Assembly (NCBI RefSeq): GCF_016612505.1
Contig: NZ_JAENRR010000001.1
Location: 62,001-126,000, forward strand
Source of the DNA: Carboxylicivirga marina
GTDB lineage: Bacteria > Bacteroidota > Bacteroidia > Bacteroidales > Marinilabiliaceae
Reading direction: 5' to 3'
DNA length: 64,000 nucleotides
Shown: positions 63,207-64,000 of the stretch, one piece after another
How the letters are laid out: each line of letters begins with the position of its first letter
Numbering within the stretch: position 1 is the stretch's first letter
Translations under genes and position numbers: made by a program
Notes under the pieces: model-generated
Seen by the model: the letters and a program-made list of their open reading frames with translations, nothing else
Databases searched by the model: none
What the model was told of the DNA's origin: nothing

Positions 63207-63302
63207 ATGATAAAATGCGAGATATTAGCTGTTAACAGAGAACAAGATGCCCTAATCAATGAGACACAAATCGCCCTTAACTTTAATAATAGCGTAAAAT
63301 GA
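63207..63302 (+). CDS. Possible 31-residue protein, translationally coupled
   Basis: An ORF from ATG 63207 (MIKCEILAVNREQDAL...) runs 31 codons and its TGA overlaps the ATG of the next gene in an ATGA junction (63299-63302), the classic mark of translational coupling. It has no signal peptide or known motif, and its codon use looks like that of its neighbours. It may be a small protein or a leader that controls translation of the downstream gene. Too short for a homology-free call. Confidence 0.35.
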   Translation: MIKCEILAVNREQDALINETQIALNFNNSVK

Positions 63303-63946
63303 ACAAATTTATTGATGAATTAATAAGTAAAGCTGATGTGGCCCTCAGCAACGGTAAAGACCAGCCCGCTTTGGCTGCACTCTTACTCGAATATGGTTAT
63401 ACACCCGAAAAACTGGCAACAGGCGAAAGTTTGTGGAACCAGGCCAGATCGCTGAACATGGCTCAGCAAAAAGAAAATGGTGAGCAACTGGCTGCTACCG
63501 AAGCTTTGAACAAGAGCATTGATGCAGCCAACTCAGTTTACATGCCACACTTGAAGGTGGCTCGCATCGCTTTTAGAAATAACATTAACTATTGGGCTAA
63601 GCTTGCATTAAAAGGCAGGCGTCAAAATACACAATCGGGCTGGCTGGGCCAAACCAAAGTATTTTATACCAACTTATTAGACGACAATCTTGCCATCGAT
63701 AAAATGGCAGAGTTCGGACAAACACGTGAGAAGCTTGAAGCCGGTCTGCAGCTGGTGCTAGGAGTCGAAGAGAACCTGGCCACCCGGAAAAAGGAAATGG
63801 GTGAGGCGCAAGATGCGACCAAAGCTCGCGACAAGGCCATCGATGAGCTGCAGGACTGGTATTCGGACTACATTGGAATAGCCCGTCTGGCATTGGCTGA
63901 TCAGCCTCAGTATCTGGAGATGATGGGCATTATAAGTCCGTCGTAG
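63299..63946 (+). CDS. Helical protein of unknown function
   Basis: The 215-residue protein has no signal peptide or membrane span. It is alpha-helical with two similar halves: an N-terminal part (LLLEYGYTPEKLATGESLWNQA, then AATEALNKSIDAANSVYMPHLKVARIAF) and a C-terminal part (AEFGQTREKLEAGLQLVLGVEE, then DATKARDKAIDELQDWYSDYIGIARLAL). The repeat of G-x-T/Y-x-E-K-L followed by helix and KARxxAI/KSIDA suggests an internal duplication, making a two-repeat helical bundle. I do not recognise the family. Confidence 0.75.
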   Translation: MNKFIDELISKADVALSNGKDQPALAALLLEYGYTPEKLATGESLWNQARSLNMAQQKENGEQLAATEALNKSIDAANSVYMPHLKVARIAFRNNINYWAKLALKGRRQNTQSGWLGQTKVFYTNLLDDNLAIDKMAEFGQTREKLEAGLQLVLGVEENLATRKKEMGEAQDATKARDKAIDELQDWYSDYIGIARLALADQPQYLEMMGIISPS

Positions 63947-63948
63947 TA

Positions 63949-63995
63949 ACAATAGATCGTTAGATTCTAGACAATAGATATTAGACTTAATCTCA
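63949..63995. repeat. Short TAGA-rich stretch at window end
   Basis: After the last gene, TTAGATTCTAGACAATAGATATTAGACTTAATC repeats TAGA at short intervals, like the stretch at 51957-51991. It appears to be a low-complexity extragenic remnant. Confidence 0.35.
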
Positions 63996-64000
63996 AGGTG

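Overview
The window looks like chromosome of an AT-rich Bacteroidota, probably a marine or anaerobic Marinilabiliales/Cytophagales-type organism. The order is inferred from gene content, not from a marker gene. Supporting signs are promoters of the TTG-N19-TAnnTTTG type, almost no Shine-Dalgarno sequences, many secreted lipoproteins, GLPGLI-like and DUF1566 proteins, sulfatases, a class II HMG-CoA reductase with a GYDIA-type GHMP kinase, and a cysteate synthase of the kind linked to sulfonolipids. No rRNA, tRNA, IS element, prophage or CRISPR array was seen.

Layout. 1-12 kb, mostly minus strand: two MFS transporters, an alpha-amylase-family enzyme joined to a glycogen branching enzyme, a small outer-membrane protein, a large secreted S9 peptidase, and ornithine carbamoyltransferase with carbamate kinase. 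12-16 kb, plus strand: a GLPGLI-like lipoprotein, FtsK and a LolA-like protein. 16.6-27.5 kb: nine close-packed plus-strand genes. The first four are leucine-degradation type (methylcrotonyl-CoA carboxylase beta, methylglutaconyl-CoA hydratase, carboxylase alpha, acyl-CoA dehydrogenase). The next five are mevalonate-pathway genes (type 2 IPP isomerase, HMG-CoA reductase, GYDIA kinase, diphosphomevalonate decarboxylase, mevalonate kinase). Together they form an unbroken chemical route from a branched-chain acyl-CoA through HMG-CoA to IPP/DMAPP, with neither HMG-CoA synthase nor HMG-CoA lyase in the cluster. In front of it, at 16213-16435, are six copies of a 14-bp palindrome (ATACCAnnTGGTAT) spaced 38-42 bp apart, three of the intervals being exactly 42 bp.

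27.7-38.6 kb: AlkD-like glycosylase, isochorismatase-type hydrolase, nucleotidyltransferase, CstA transporter, GH20 hexosaminidase, MATE pump, an 810-bp gap, a PNGase F-type deglycosylase and a HAD phosphatase. The gap holds two copies, 384 bp apart, of an apparent small-RNA gene with its own promoter and terminator. The gap-side hexosaminidase and PNGase suggest N-glycoprotein use.

38.8-51.9 kb: a membrane-anchored AraC/TPR regulator, small secreted proteins, a lipoprotein/PepSY pair, DJ-1, a sulfatase between two paralogous DUF1566 proteins, a Spy-like protein with a LytS/LytR two-component pair, and a YhcC-type radical SAM protein. 52-64 kb: lactonase lipoprotein, C69 dipeptidase, antiporter, PhnA, cysteate synthase, a second sulfatase, an M23 peptidase, an OLD-family nuclease, and a helical protein of unknown function preceded by a possible translationally coupled 31-codon ORF.

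The three observations most worth following are the leucine-to-isoprenoid gene cluster, the phased palindrome array in front of it, and the duplicated small-RNA gene. All functional statements come from motif recognition by eye; no database search was run.
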